DNA of 64,000 nucleotides from Sphingomonas sp. OK281 (GTDB lineage: Bacteria > Pseudomonadota > Alphaproteobacteria > Sphingomonadales > Sphingomonadaceae), in assembly GCF_900115295.1 (NCBI RefSeq), contig NZ_FOVZ01000003.1:1-64000 (forward strand), written 5' to 3'. Both the position numbers and the translations under genes were made by a program. Positions within the stretch are counted from its first letter, which is position 1. Every line of letters begins with the position of its first letter. Below are positions 38,934-47,335 of this stretch, piece by piece. Under the pieces are notes generated by a model that saw only the letters and a list, made by a program, of their open reading frames with translations, was not told where the DNA came from and ran no database searches.

Positions 38934-39187
38934 CAGGCGAGAAGTGCGTCGAGGCCGCCCTTCGCATCGAGCGCCGCCAGATCGTCCGATCCGCCGATAT
39001 GCTTACCGTCGATGAAGACTTGCGGCATGGTCATGCGACCGCCCGACCGCTCGACCATCTCTGCCTTCTTAGGGCCACCCATCGTGACGTCGAACTGCTC
39101 GGGCTCGACACCCTTCGATGCGAGGAGCTTCAGCGCGCGCGTGCAATACGGGCAGAACGCCTTGGTGTAGATTTCGACTTTAGCCAT
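38933..39187 (-). CDS. grxC: Glutaredoxin 3
   Basis: An 84-residue dithiol glutaredoxin with active site CPYC (C12 and C15) and the conserved TMPQVF cis-proline and GGSDDL glutathione-binding segments. It reduces disulfides and mixed disulfides using glutathione. The ATG at 39187 gives the standard length. It leads the grxC, nitrilase, DUF1178 operon and lies 32 bases downstream of the comF-like gene on the same strand. Confidence 0.95.
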   Translation of the reverse strand: MAKVEIYTKAFCPYCTRALKLLASKGVEPEQFDVTMGGPKKAEMVERSGGRMTMPQVFIDGKHIGGSDDLAALDAKGGLDALLA

Positions 39188-39219
39188 AGGCCGGGAAATG
39201 TGGTCTCGGCCCGGACTTG

Positions 39220-39945
39220 TCAATCGTCGGCGGCGGACGAAAGGACGCGCGCCCAGCACAGGATGACGACCGATCGGGCCCCTGCCTTCAGCAGCACCCG
39301 CGTACATGCGTCGGAGGTCGCACCGCTGGTATAGACGTCGTCGACCAGCGCGATCGCGCTGCCCCGGACACGGTCGCCAGGCTGGACCGCGAACGCACCG
39401 GACACCGCCTTTGCCCGCTGCCGTGCACCCAGCCCGCGCAACAGGATCGTCCGCCGTAGCCGCATCAGCACGGTGCGATCATGGGCAACGCCCGACAGCG
39501 CCGCGACGGCGTCGGCAATGAGCGCCGCCTGGTTGAAGCCGCGCGACCATATCCGCCAGCGGTTGAGCGGCACCGGTACCAGCAGGTCGATGTCGTCCGG
39601 CAACAGCCGCAGCATCTGGCGCGCCATCGTCTCCGCAAAGGCGATCCGACCGCCATATTTCAGGCGCAATGCGAGTGCCCGGGCGATCGGGCCATAGGCG
39701 ACGGCAGCACGAACGCCAGCGTGACGCGGCGGATCGACGAGACAGGCCGCGCACCGTGCTTCTTCGCCGCGATCGAAGGCGAAGGGCCGATTGCACCCGG
39801 CGCACCAAGGCGGCCCGAGGAACCGTAATCCGGTCCAGCAGATCGCACAGAAGCGATGATCCTCGGCAACGGGCGTTCCGCAGCCTGCACAACGGGGCGG
39901 CAGGGCGAGCCCGAGGAGGTGTCGAAACGGCCGGAGTATCCTCAC
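39220..39945 (-). CDS. ComF family protein (phosphoribosyltransferase-like)
   Basis: A 241-residue ComF-type protein. The N-terminal zinc finger has four Cys pairs (CAGC, CAIC, CAGC, CAAC). The C-terminal phosphoribosyltransferase-like domain ends in ALVDDVYTSGAT, the PRPP-binding loop. ComF proteins are linked to DNA uptake in competent bacteria, but here the family is kept without other com genes nearby. The start is GTG with an excellent AGGAG six bases upstream. It leads towards grxC and may be part of that operon. Confidence 0.92.
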   Translation of the reverse strand: MRILRPFRHLLGLALPPRCAGCGTPVAEDHRFCAICWTGLRFLGPPWCAGCNRPFAFDRGEEARCAACLVDPPRHAGVRAAVAYGPIARALALRLKYGGRIAFAETMARQMLRLLPDDIDLLVPVPLNRWRIWSRGFNQAALIADAVAALSGVAHDRTVLMRLRRTILLRGLGARQRAKAVSGAFAVQPGDRVRGSAIALVDDVYTSGATSDACTRVLLKAGARSVVILCWARVLSSAADD

Positions 39946-40049
39946 CCAGAGCTCCTACCGCGACCGGATCTGCGCTGGTGATCGATCGTCGACGCGAAGC
40001 GGTCTTGTCGGCGAAGCGCCAGCGCGGCACAAGCGGCGTCGTGCCCGAT

Positions 40050-40916
40050 ATGAACCAGCCGACGTCCGCCCCCGAGATCTTCGATCGCTCCACGCGCCGC
40101 CTGCGTCGCGACCGTGCAGCGCCAGGCTACGCCGAACACGACTTTCTACGGGCAACGATGCTCGACGGAATCGCCGAACGGCTCGACGCGGTCACGCGGG
40201 ATTTCACCGACGTGCTCGACCTTGGCTGTTTCGACGGGGCCTTCGTCGCGCCTCAGGGTGCACGCGTCTCGCGCTGCGATGCAGGCTTCACCTTCGCGGC
40301 TCGATCGGCCGGCATCCAGGCGGACGAGGATCGCCTTCCCTTCGCGGATGCATCGTTCGACCTGGTGGTGAGCGCGGGCGTGCTGGATCAAGTCAACGAC
40401 CTTCCGGGGGCGCTGGCACTCGTCCGCCGCGTGCTGCGCCCCGACGGGCTGTTCCTCGGCGCATTCGTCGGGGCAGGCAGCCTGCCCGCATTGCGAACGG
40501 CGCTTCGTACCGCGGAAGAAGATCGTCCAGCAGCACGACTTCATCCGCAGATCGACGTGCGATCGGCGGGCGACCTGTTGATGCGCGCCGGGTTCGCGTT
40601 ACCGGTGGCCGATGTCGAGACGCTCGACGTCGGCTACCGCGACCTCGGGAGGCTATTGGGCGATTTGCGTGGCATGGCCGCGAGCAATATCCTCGTCGAC
40701 CGTCAACCGCTGACATCTCGGGTGCTGGGACGTACGATTGCGGCATTCTCGGGCGCCGCAGATGGACGCGACCGGACCGCCGAGAAATTCCAGATCATAT
40801 TCCTGACCGGGTGGTCGCCCGATCCTTCGCAGCCAAAGCCCGCACGGCGTGGCAGCGCGACCGCGTCGCTGGGTGATGCGCTGACAGCGCCGCCCGCACG
40901 CTTTCCGAAGCCCTAG
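40050..40916 (+). CDS. SAM-dependent methyltransferase (BioC/NDUFAF5-like)
   Basis: A 288-residue class I methyltransferase. The N-terminus FDRSTRRLRRDRAAPGYAEH, SAM motif I VLDLGCFDGAF, then LPFADASFDLVVSAGVLDQV and VLRPDGLFLGAF resemble NDUFAF5/BioC-type enzymes, whose mitochondrial member modifies an arginine of complex I. Substrate here is inference. It is divergent from the comF gene and its tail overlaps the response regulator gene by four bases on the opposite strand. Confidence 0.88.
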   Translation: MNQPTSAPEIFDRSTRRLRRDRAAPGYAEHDFLRATMLDGIAERLDAVTRDFTDVLDLGCFDGAFVAPQGARVSRCDAGFTFAARSAGIQADEDRLPFADASFDLVVSAGVLDQVNDLPGALALVRRVLRPDGLFLGAFVGAGSLPALRTALRTAEEDRPAARLHPQIDVRSAGDLLMRAGFALPVADVETLDVGYRDLGRLLGDLRGMAASNILVDRQPLTSRVLGRTIAAFSGAADGRDRTAEKFQIIFLTGWSPDPSQPKPARRGSATASLGDALTAPPARFPKP

Positions 40917-41305
40917 GCGATCATTCCTCCTCGCGCCGCATCGCGGGCGAGGATCGCACCCATCGCATCGAACAGCTCGTCCATCGCGACGGGTTTGAAG
41001 ATCACCTCGTCGGCACCGGCGGCGAGGCAGCGTTCGCGCAGATCGGGTGCGATATCGGCGGTGACGACGATGATCGGGACATTCGCCTTCGCATCCGCGC
41101 GCGCGCGGATATGCTGGATCGCGGTGATGCCGTCCATGCCGGGCATCCGCAAGTCGACCAGAACAATCGCGAAATCCTGTTCGCCGATGATCTCCAGGCC
41201 ACGCTCGGCCGTCTCGGCCTCGACCATGTCAGCACCCGCGACATCGAGCATATCCTTCACCACACGACGATTCATGCGATCGTCCTCGATGAACAGGACG
41301 TTCAA
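40913..41305 (-). CDS. Single-domain response regulator
   Basis: A 130-residue CheY-like receiver with no output domain. All key residues are present: acidic pair D8/D9, phosphorylation site D51 (VLVDLRMPGMDG), T82 and K104 (IFKPVAMDEL). It lies 64 bases downstream of the TPR-containing histidine kinase on the same strand, so it is likely its phosphotransfer partner and may replace the kinase's own degenerate receiver. Confidence 0.93.
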   Translation of the reverse strand: MNVLFIEDDRMNRRVVKDMLDVAGADMVEAETAERGLEIIGEQDFAIVLVDLRMPGMDGITAIQHIRARADAKANVPIIVVTADIAPDLRERCLAAGADEVIFKPVAMDELFDAMGAILARDAARGGMIA

Positions 41306-41369
41306 GACCGCCTCCGCGATACTGCAACAAACGGGGCATAAACGATCGGCATATCGTAGCGTCTACGCG

Positions 41370-43829
41370 TCAAGCAGCATGGGATACAAGGTCGGGATTT
41401 GAGTTGTTTTTTGAAACTGATCTATGTAACATTGTGACAAGGAGAGCGTCGCCGCTCACCGGTCTCGACACGACGCGGGTCACCCCCGTCTGCAGAAGTT
41501 CGCGCCGTTCCGCTTCTACCGATACCGGCCACAACAGCGTGGTTTCCACGCCGCCGGCAGCAACGGCGAGTCGCGCGAGTTCGGCGAGTACATCGTCTGC
41601 GCCCGCTCGGATCGTCACGTCGTCGATCAGGATACGAACCACGTCCCCGGACGTCAGTCGGGCTATGGCCTCGTCGACCGTTGCCGCAAAGCCGATCGGT
41701 CCGCAGGCCGGAGCGAGCAGCGTCCTGAACATGCTGCGCGTAATCGGGTTGCGATCGAGGACGAGGGTCACCGGTCCGGCTTCCGGCGAGATCGCATCGA
41801 CCCGCGTCGCCAACACGCGCAATACCGGCAAGACGAGCGTGAAGGTCGCGCCCTGCCCCTCGATGCTGCTGACCGAGACGTCACCGCCCATCGCGCGGGC
41901 GAGATTGCGGCAGATCGACAGACCCAGTCCGGTCCCGCCGAACTGGCGCGTCGTTCCGGCATCGGCCTGACGGAACGATTCGAATATATCCTCGAGCTTG
42001 TCGGGAGGAATGCCGATGCCCGAATCGGTCACGGCGACCCGCAACCGGTCGTCCGCGCCGACCTCGACCTTCACGCCGACATGCCCCGCCTTGGTGAATT
42101 TCAACGCGTTGGACAACAGGTTGAAGACGATCTGGCGGACGCGCGCAGCGTCGCCCATGATCAAGGCCGGACACCCGTCCATATCGACCGTGAACGACAG
42201 GCGCTTCGCCCGTGCCTGTTCCTCCCACATCCGCGTGGCGTCGGTGATCGTCGCACACACGTCGAACGGCGCGGATTCGATCGCGAGATTGCCGGTTTCC
42301 ATCTTCGCGACGTCGAGGATGTCGTCGACCAGCGCACGCATCGTCATGCCGGCACCGTGAACAACGCCGATCCGGTCGCGCAAGGCAGGTGCCAGTGCGG
42401 CGTCGGCGAGCATGACCTGCGTCATGCCGAGGATCCCGTTCAGCGGCGTCCGGATTTCGTGGCTCGTCGTCGCAAGGAATTCGGTCTTGGCCGCAAGCGC
42501 CTTGCTGAGCGCGGTGTTGGTCACGGCAAGGTCGTCGTTCGCCGCGCGAACCTGATCGCGGCTGCGTCGCAGCGTGACGACGCCGAACGCCAACAGCGCG
42601 ATGACGATCGCCACTGCGGCAGACGCTCCGAGAAAGACATAGCGCTGGGTCTCGGCGCGGGCACGCTCGAACGCGATGCTGCGTTGAAGTTCGCTCGCCT
42701 TCAATTGACTGATCTTGAGCTCCTGGTTCGCGAAATCGAACCGCGCCGCCATCAGCGCGGTCTTCGTATCGGTCGCGAGCTTGGTCGCATCGTCGTCCAG
42801 GCGTTTGAGGGCCTGGAGGTGCGTGAGAGCCGAGTTGGTATCGCCCGTCGCGAGGAAGATGTCGTAGGCGGTCTGGTGAAAATCCTGATACGAAACGTCG
42901 GCGCCGTCGGGGTCGATGCCCACCAATGCCTGTATGATCAGTCTTTTTGCCTTGGGCAGGTTTCCGTGTTGCAAAGCAGACTTTGCAGCCGTCGCCCTCA
43001 GTCTCCCAAGCAGGCTAAGGTCGTTTGGATCCGCCACAGCTTGCCCACGAGCAAGCGCCTGATCGGCAAGCGTCAAGTTACCGGTGTCGAGTTGGACCCG
43101 CGCGATGTTCAGATAAATTTGTTCGAGGAGGTTCCGGCTTCCCAGCTGTTTCGCAAGCGTCAGGGCATTTTTAAATTGCTCCGCTGCCAGCTTATACTTT
43201 TTCGCCTCACCCAGAACTAAGGCCCTGTTATTGTATATGGAGACGGATATGTTGATATCCGCATGATACACGTCGAGCGCCTGCTTGTAGTATTTCTCTG
43301 CCGTGTCGTTATCTTTGGCTTGGGCGTAGAGAAGTGCGATAAAGACCAGCGCCCTCGATTGTCCGCGGGCATCCCCCAGCTTACCGTAAATGCCAAATGC
43401 TTGTTGATAGTCCACCAGCGCCTTGCCGACATGGCCTTGATAACTGTCCAGCCAACCCAGCGATATCAGAAGATCTGCATAGAGCTTCGGTAATGGCCGA
43501 ACGTGAACGATCGAGGCCGCCGCCTTTCGCACCGGGGCATCCGCCTTGTCCGACTGATTCGTCCGTAGATAAGCCTCGCCCTGCAGCCATTGCGCGGTAG
43601 CGACCGCTATGCGGCGCGCGCGCGGTTCGGCGATCTTCTCGCCCAGTTGCTCGGCATAGATTGCCTTGGGTAGAACCTTTGCCGGGTCGATCAGCATCGT
43701 CGCCTTCGCATCGGCCGCTGCTACATCGTAATCAAGCACGGGCGATCGCTGCGCGTCCGCGTCGATCGCCGACATCGCACCGACCGTGATCATCAGCCCG
43801 AGGAGCATCTTGGCGAACGCGGACATCAT
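41370..43829 (-). CDS. TPR-containing hybrid sensor histidine kinase with degenerate receiver
   Basis: An 819-residue membrane sensor kinase. A signal-like N-terminus is followed by a periplasmic region of about 350 residues with TPR-type repeats, one transmembrane helix (YVFLGASAAVAIVIALLAFG), a HisKA domain with the phospho-accepting His in TTSHEIRTPLNG (about 457), and an ATPase domain with FNLLSNALKF, DSGIGIPP and GGTGLGLSI. The C-terminal 130 residues look like a receiver, but the acidic pair is reduced to Asp-Arg and the conserved Lys is Arg (SRP), so it is probably a pseudo-receiver. The start lies four bases after the EAL gene stop, so the two are co-transcribed. Confidence 0.9.
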   Translation of the reverse strand: MMSAFAKMLLGLMITVGAMSAIDADAQRSPVLDYDVAAADAKATMLIDPAKVLPKAIYAEQLGEKIAEPRARRIAVATAQWLQGEAYLRTNQSDKADAPVRKAAASIVHVRPLPKLYADLLISLGWLDSYQGHVGKALVDYQQAFGIYGKLGDARGQSRALVFIALLYAQAKDNDTAEKYYKQALDVYHADINISVSIYNNRALVLGEAKKYKLAAEQFKNALTLAKQLGSRNLLEQIYLNIARVQLDTGNLTLADQALARGQAVADPNDLSLLGRLRATAAKSALQHGNLPKAKRLIIQALVGIDPDGADVSYQDFHQTAYDIFLATGDTNSALTHLQALKRLDDDATKLATDTKTALMAARFDFANQELKISQLKASELQRSIAFERARAETQRYVFLGASAAVAIVIALLAFGVVTLRRSRDQVRAANDDLAVTNTALSKALAAKTEFLATTSHEIRTPLNGILGMTQVMLADAALAPALRDRIGVVHGAGMTMRALVDDILDVAKMETGNLAIESAPFDVCATITDATRMWEEQARAKRLSFTVDMDGCPALIMGDAARVRQIVFNLLSNALKFTKAGHVGVKVEVGADDRLRVAVTDSGIGIPPDKLEDIFESFRQADAGTTRQFGGTGLGLSICRNLARAMGGDVSVSSIEGQGATFTLVLPVLRVLATRVDAISPEAGPVTLVLDRNPITRSMFRTLLAPACGPIGFAATVDEAIARLTSGDVVRILIDDVTIRAGADDVLAELARLAVAAGGVETTLLWPVSVEAERRELLQTGVTRVVSRPVSGDALLVTMLHRSVSKNNSNPDLVSHAA

Positions 43830-43833
43830 CGAT

Positions 43834-45210
43834 TCAGCCCCGCTTCCACACCGCCGCAAGCCGGTTGAAGGGCGCCCTTACGTCGGCCGCGATGGCCTGA
43901 TATTTTCCATCCTCCAGAAAATGGATCAAGGCTTCCAGATTGATGGGGCGACTGATGAGGAAGCCCTGGATCATGTCACAACCCATCACGGACAACAGCG
44001 CCATCGCAGCCTGCGTCTCCACCCCCTCCGCGACGACTTCCATGTCCAGCGCATGCGCGAGATCGATCGTCGATCGAACGATCAGCGGATCGCGATTGGA
44101 ACTCGTCAATTGCGTCACGAACAGCTTGTCGATCTTCAATTCGCGCGCCGGCAGCTGCTTCAGATATGCGAGCGACGACAAACCGGCACCATAATCGTCG
44201 ATCGCGATGACGATCCCGATACCGGCGAAGACGTTGAGGTTGGCGATCGCACTGTCGGGATCGCGGATCACCGATGTCTCCGTGATTTCGAAACCCAGTT
44301 GCGCGCCGCTCGTCTCGACCAACCCGCATGCCAAGCTCACGAACAGCGTGTCCGCCAACAGCGCGCCGGCGATGTTGATAAAGATGCGCAGGTCATGGCC
44401 ATGCGCCGCCAGGATCGCCTGGTCCTTGATCGCGCGGCGTATGGTCCAGAGCGTCAGCGCGACGATATCGCGCGACTCTTCGGCCAGAGGAATGAAATCG
44501 TTGGGCAAGACCAGCCCGCGGGTCGGGTGGTTCCAGCGCACGAGCGCCTCGACGCTAGTGATCTTCTGGCGACGCAGATGAACCTTCGGCTGATATTGCA
44601 GGAACAGTTCTTCCCGCTCGATCGCGCGGCCGAGATCGTGCCCTAGTTCCAGGCGATCGATCGCGGCGGGACTGCCCGTTACGTCCCGCGCTATCGCAAC
44701 CCGCTCGGTGCGTGCCTCGACCAGTGCGCGCTCCGCCTCCTCGATCAGGTGGACTTCATCCCGATGTGCGGCAGCGGCCGCCGCACCCAACTGGACCTGG
44801 ATCATATGCGATTCGCCGTCGATATCGAACGGGACCTCGAACGCGACCCCGAGCGCGGCCATCGCCACGTCCAGTGCCAGACGCGCCTCGCTTTCGAACG
44901 CGATCTCGGCGATCTCACGGCCCGCAATCTCTACCCGCGCATCGGGTAACGCATCCCTGATCCGCGTCGCTACGTCGATGATCAACGTGTCTGCTCTGGG
45001 TCGCCCCAAGTACCGCCGCAGAATCGCGAAATTGGCGATCTCGGCCAATACCAGGAACCGCCAACCCGATTGAGATGCTTGGCAAAAACCGTCGTGAGCA
45101 AGTGCGGCCGGCGAATCGAGATCGACGAGTCGCGGACTAGTGAGCGGAACCCCGCCCTTGAACTGCTCGTGCGGAACATCCCTCATGTCCCCCGAATAGA
45201 AGGGACGCAT
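43834..45210 (-). CDS. EAL-domain c-di-GMP phosphodiesterase with degenerate GGDEF
   Basis: A 458-residue protein. Residues of about 50-185 resemble a GGDEF domain lacking the signature. The EAL domain (about 195-440) is complete in key residues: SVEALVRW, the Asn in INIAG, FEITET, DDYGAG, LKIDK, AEGVE and IQGF. It should hydrolyse cyclic di-GMP. No membrane segment. The ATG at 45210 is preceded by AAGGG with seven-base spacing, better than the upstream GTG at 45228 or ATG at 45216. It is first in an operon with the histidine kinase and response regulator, with a CtrA-like site about 70-85 bases upstream. Confidence 0.9.
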   Translation of the reverse strand: MRPFYSGDMRDVPHEQFKGGVPLTSPRLVDLDSPAALAHDGFCQASQSGWRFLVLAEIANFAILRRYLGRPRADTLIIDVATRIRDALPDARVEIAGREIAEIAFESEARLALDVAMAALGVAFEVPFDIDGESHMIQVQLGAAAAAAHRDEVHLIEEAERALVEARTERVAIARDVTGSPAAIDRLELGHDLGRAIEREELFLQYQPKVHLRRQKITSVEALVRWNHPTRGLVLPNDFIPLAEESRDIVALTLWTIRRAIKDQAILAAHGHDLRIFINIAGALLADTLFVSLACGLVETSGAQLGFEITETSVIRDPDSAIANLNVFAGIGIVIAIDDYGAGLSSLAYLKQLPARELKIDKLFVTQLTSSNRDPLIVRSTIDLAHALDMEVVAEGVETQAAMALLSVMGCDMIQGFLISRPINLEALIHFLEDGKYQAIAADVRAPFNRLAAVWKRG

Positions 45211-45280
45211 AAACATACCCTTAAGCACTTACCATCGAGCAGCACCGAGAAGATGGTTAACAATTTACAAATATCATTGT

Positions 45281-45295
45281 TTAACGACTCGTTAA
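45281..45295. promoter_or_regulatory. CtrA-type binding site, TTAA-N7-TTAA
   Basis: The sequence TTAACGACTCGTTAA is an exact match to the CtrA consensus TTAA, seven bases, TTAA. It lies 71 bases before the EAL gene start and 50 bases before the mini-ORF, so it could serve either direction. A weaker copy (TTAACGACACGTTTC) is at 45435-45449. CtrA controls motility, pili and cell-cycle genes in alphaproteobacteria, consistent with control of a c-di-GMP gene. Confidence 0.65.
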
Positions 45296-45344
45296 GCAGT
45301 ATGCCTCGGGGGCACCTAAAAGGGTGCAACAAGGGAGCATAAAA

Positions 45345-45398
45345 ATGCTGAAGTTCATCATCGCACTCGTCTACGGCGCAGGCATTCGCCCCTGGTGA
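45345..45398 (+). CDS. Possible 17-residue peptide, or pilin gene remnant
   Basis: The frame reads MLKFIIALVYGAGIRPW and stops. It is preceded by AAGGGAG at good spacing and by a CtrA-like site, so it has stronger expression signals than a chance frame would need. The first eight residues resemble the start of Flp-type pilins, which are CtrA targets, but no GATAIEYGL pilin core follows in any frame. It may be a pilin remnant, a leader peptide or chance. Confidence 0.3.
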   Translation: MLKFIIALVYGAGIRPW

Positions 45399-45778
45399 AT
45401 GACTCGGTCGGCCCGGCTACTGGCGATGTGTTGGTTAACGACACGTTTCGGTAATCGGGCCGACATTTAAGCCTGTTCGACTATCGCGAGTAGTTCCGCC
45501 GAAGCCTCGCTAAAGCATTGAGATATCTAACGATGCCTCTGCTGAGTTCTGCGCGAATAGCGTAATCGGCGCTATCTATTGAATCGCGCCAAGAATATCC
45601 GGCTCCGACGTGGTAGTCGGCGGGCGGTCAGCACCACCGGGCACGCCCGCACCTGGCCGGCCGCTGGAACCTGAGTCTGCTTCGAATCCCTATCGAGGCC
45701 GACAAAAGCTCGCCGTCGATCGCGACAGGGGTTCCCCGGCGGCGACTACCCGAGTTCATCGATCACCGGATTTGTTGG

Positions 45779-47266
45779 TTACCGGGTCTCGGCCATGCTG
45801 GCCTGGCGGTTGACGACCGGTTCTGGATTCGAAAATACCATCGCGTCGTCGACCGAGCCGAACTTCAACGCCATCAGATCCAGCGCATAGTTCTGGTTCA
45901 GTTTCCATGGCTTGCGCTCGCCCTGCGTCGGCAGCGCCGCGGCAGCGCGCTGGACATAGCCCGAGGTGAAATCGAGGAACGACTCGCTCTTCATCGTCGG
46001 ATCGTCGTTGTGCGGGGTCGCCTGGCGCAGGCCACGCTTGGTCATCGTGTTGAGCAGGCGGCAGACGTACACGGCGGTCAGGTCGGCCTTCAACGTCCAG
46101 GACGCGTTGGTGTAGCCGAAGGTCGAGGACAGGTTCGGCACGCCGTCGAACATCATGCCCTTGTACTGGAGCCGCCCGGCGAGCTCGATCGGCTTGCCAT
46201 CGAGGCTGAACGCGACTCCGCTCATCAATTGCAGTTCGAGGCCCGTCGCGGTGACGATCACGTCGGCGGGCAGGTCCTTGCCCGAATCGAGGTGGATGCC
46301 CTCGGGCGTGATTCGCGCGATCGTGTCGGTGACGATCGAGGCGGTGCCGGCGTTGATCGCCGCGAACAGGTCGCCGTCGGGCACCAGGCAGACGCGCTGG
46401 TCCCACGGATTGTAGCGCGGGGTGAAGTGTGTCGCGACGTCGTAGTCCGGGCCGAGCTGATCGCGGACCATGCCGATCATCCGCTCCTTCACGACCGCGG
46501 GCTTCTTCCGTGCCATCCGGTAGAAGAACATCCCCATCAGCACGTTCTTCCACCGCGTGATGCCGTACGCGGCCTTCGCCGGCAGTTTGCCGCGTAGCCA
46601 GTTCGCCACGCCGTCCTCCCCGGGCCGCGCGACGATATACGTCGGCGAGCGCTGGAGCATCGTCACGTGCGCCGCGGTCTTCGCCATCGACGGGACTAGC
46701 GTCACCGCGGTCGCGCCGCTGCCGATCACGACGACGTTCTTGCCGCTATAGTCGAGATCCTCGGGCCAGAATTGCGGGTGGACGATTTGCCCGGCGAAAC
46801 TGTCCGCCCCCTCGAACTCAGGCGAATAGGCCTTGGCGTAATTGTAATAGCCCGCGCACATCGAGAGGAAGTTGCAGGTCAGCGTTACCGGACCGTCGGG
46901 GCCGGTCGCTTCGACGGTCCAGCGCGCGTCCTCGGTCGACCACGCGGCGGACTTTACGTGGTGGCCGTAGCGGATCTTTCGGTCGATTCCGTACGCCTGC
47001 GCCGTTTCCTCGACATAGGCGCGGATCGAGGGGCCGTCGGCGATCGACTTGGCCGCCGTCCAGGGGTGGAAGACGAATCCCAGAGTGTGCATGTCCGAGT
47101 CGGAGCGGATGCCGGGATAGCGGAACAGGTCCCACGTCCCGCCCATCGACTGCCGGCCCTCGAGGAACATGTAGCTGCGGTCGGGGCAGCGCGTCTGGAG
47201 GTGGTAGCCGGTGCCGATCCCGGAAATGCCGGCGCCCACCACGATCACGTCGACATGTTCGGTCAT
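45779..47266 (-). CDS. Flavin-containing Baeyer-Villiger monooxygenase, EthA-like
   Basis: A 495-residue FAD- and NADPH-dependent monooxygenase. Visible are the FAD dinucleotide motif VVGAGISGIGTG (about 8-20), the MGGTWDLFRYPGIRSDSDMH block, the fingerprint-like FAGQIVHPQFW before the NADPH motif VVIGSGATAV, and the closing TATGLELQL. The whole sequence resembles mycobacterial EthA, which oxygenates ketones and activates thioamide drugs; this is recalled, not searched. It stands alone between the intergenic stretch and tamB. The native substrate is unknown. Confidence 0.92.
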   Translation of the reverse strand: MTEHVDVIVVGAGISGIGTGYHLQTRCPDRSYMFLEGRQSMGGTWDLFRYPGIRSDSDMHTLGFVFHPWTAAKSIADGPSIRAYVEETAQAYGIDRKIRYGHHVKSAAWSTEDARWTVEATGPDGPVTLTCNFLSMCAGYYNYAKAYSPEFEGADSFAGQIVHPQFWPEDLDYSGKNVVVIGSGATAVTLVPSMAKTAAHVTMLQRSPTYIVARPGEDGVANWLRGKLPAKAAYGITRWKNVLMGMFFYRMARKKPAVVKERMIGMVRDQLGPDYDVATHFTPRYNPWDQRVCLVPDGDLFAAINAGTASIVTDTIARITPEGIHLDSGKDLPADVIVTATGLELQLMSGVAFSLDGKPIELAGRLQYKGMMFDGVPNLSSTFGYTNASWTLKADLTAVYVCRLLNTMTKRGLRQATPHNDDPTMKSESFLDFTSGYVQRAAAALPTQGERKPWKLNQNYALDLMALKFGSVDDAMVFSNPEPVVNRQASMAETR

Positions 47267-47335
47267 GCTGCATCCTCGCGCCCCGGCGTTACGCCGTAGG
47301 TTTCATAACCGAACCTATCCTGTTGTGATCTTTAC

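Larger units (their letters stand above)
45211..45778. other. 568-base intergenic stretch with CtrA-like site, a mini-ORF and a complementary pair
   Basis: No conventional gene is visible. The left part (45229-45345) is AT-rich for this genome and holds a near-palindrome GTTAACAAT/ATTGTTTAAC (45256-45285), the TTAA-N7-TTAA box and the ribosome-binding site of a 17-residue frame. Further right, TCGGCCCG (about 45408) and CGGGCCGA (about 45455) are complementary and could form the stem of a small RNA. From 45480 to 45778 I see nothing I can name. Confidence 0.6.

Noticed and set aside
45676..45715. tRNA-like fragment (TTCGAATCC) in the intergenic stretch
   Set aside because: The T-loop-like bases are not flanked by a pairing stem and there is no acceptor stem, so chance or a remnant too short to support.
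45610..45813. 67-codon open frame before the EthA-like gene
   Set aside because: Low-complexity, Pro/Gly/Arg-rich, overlaps the end of the opposite-strand monooxygenase, and has no ribosome-binding site.
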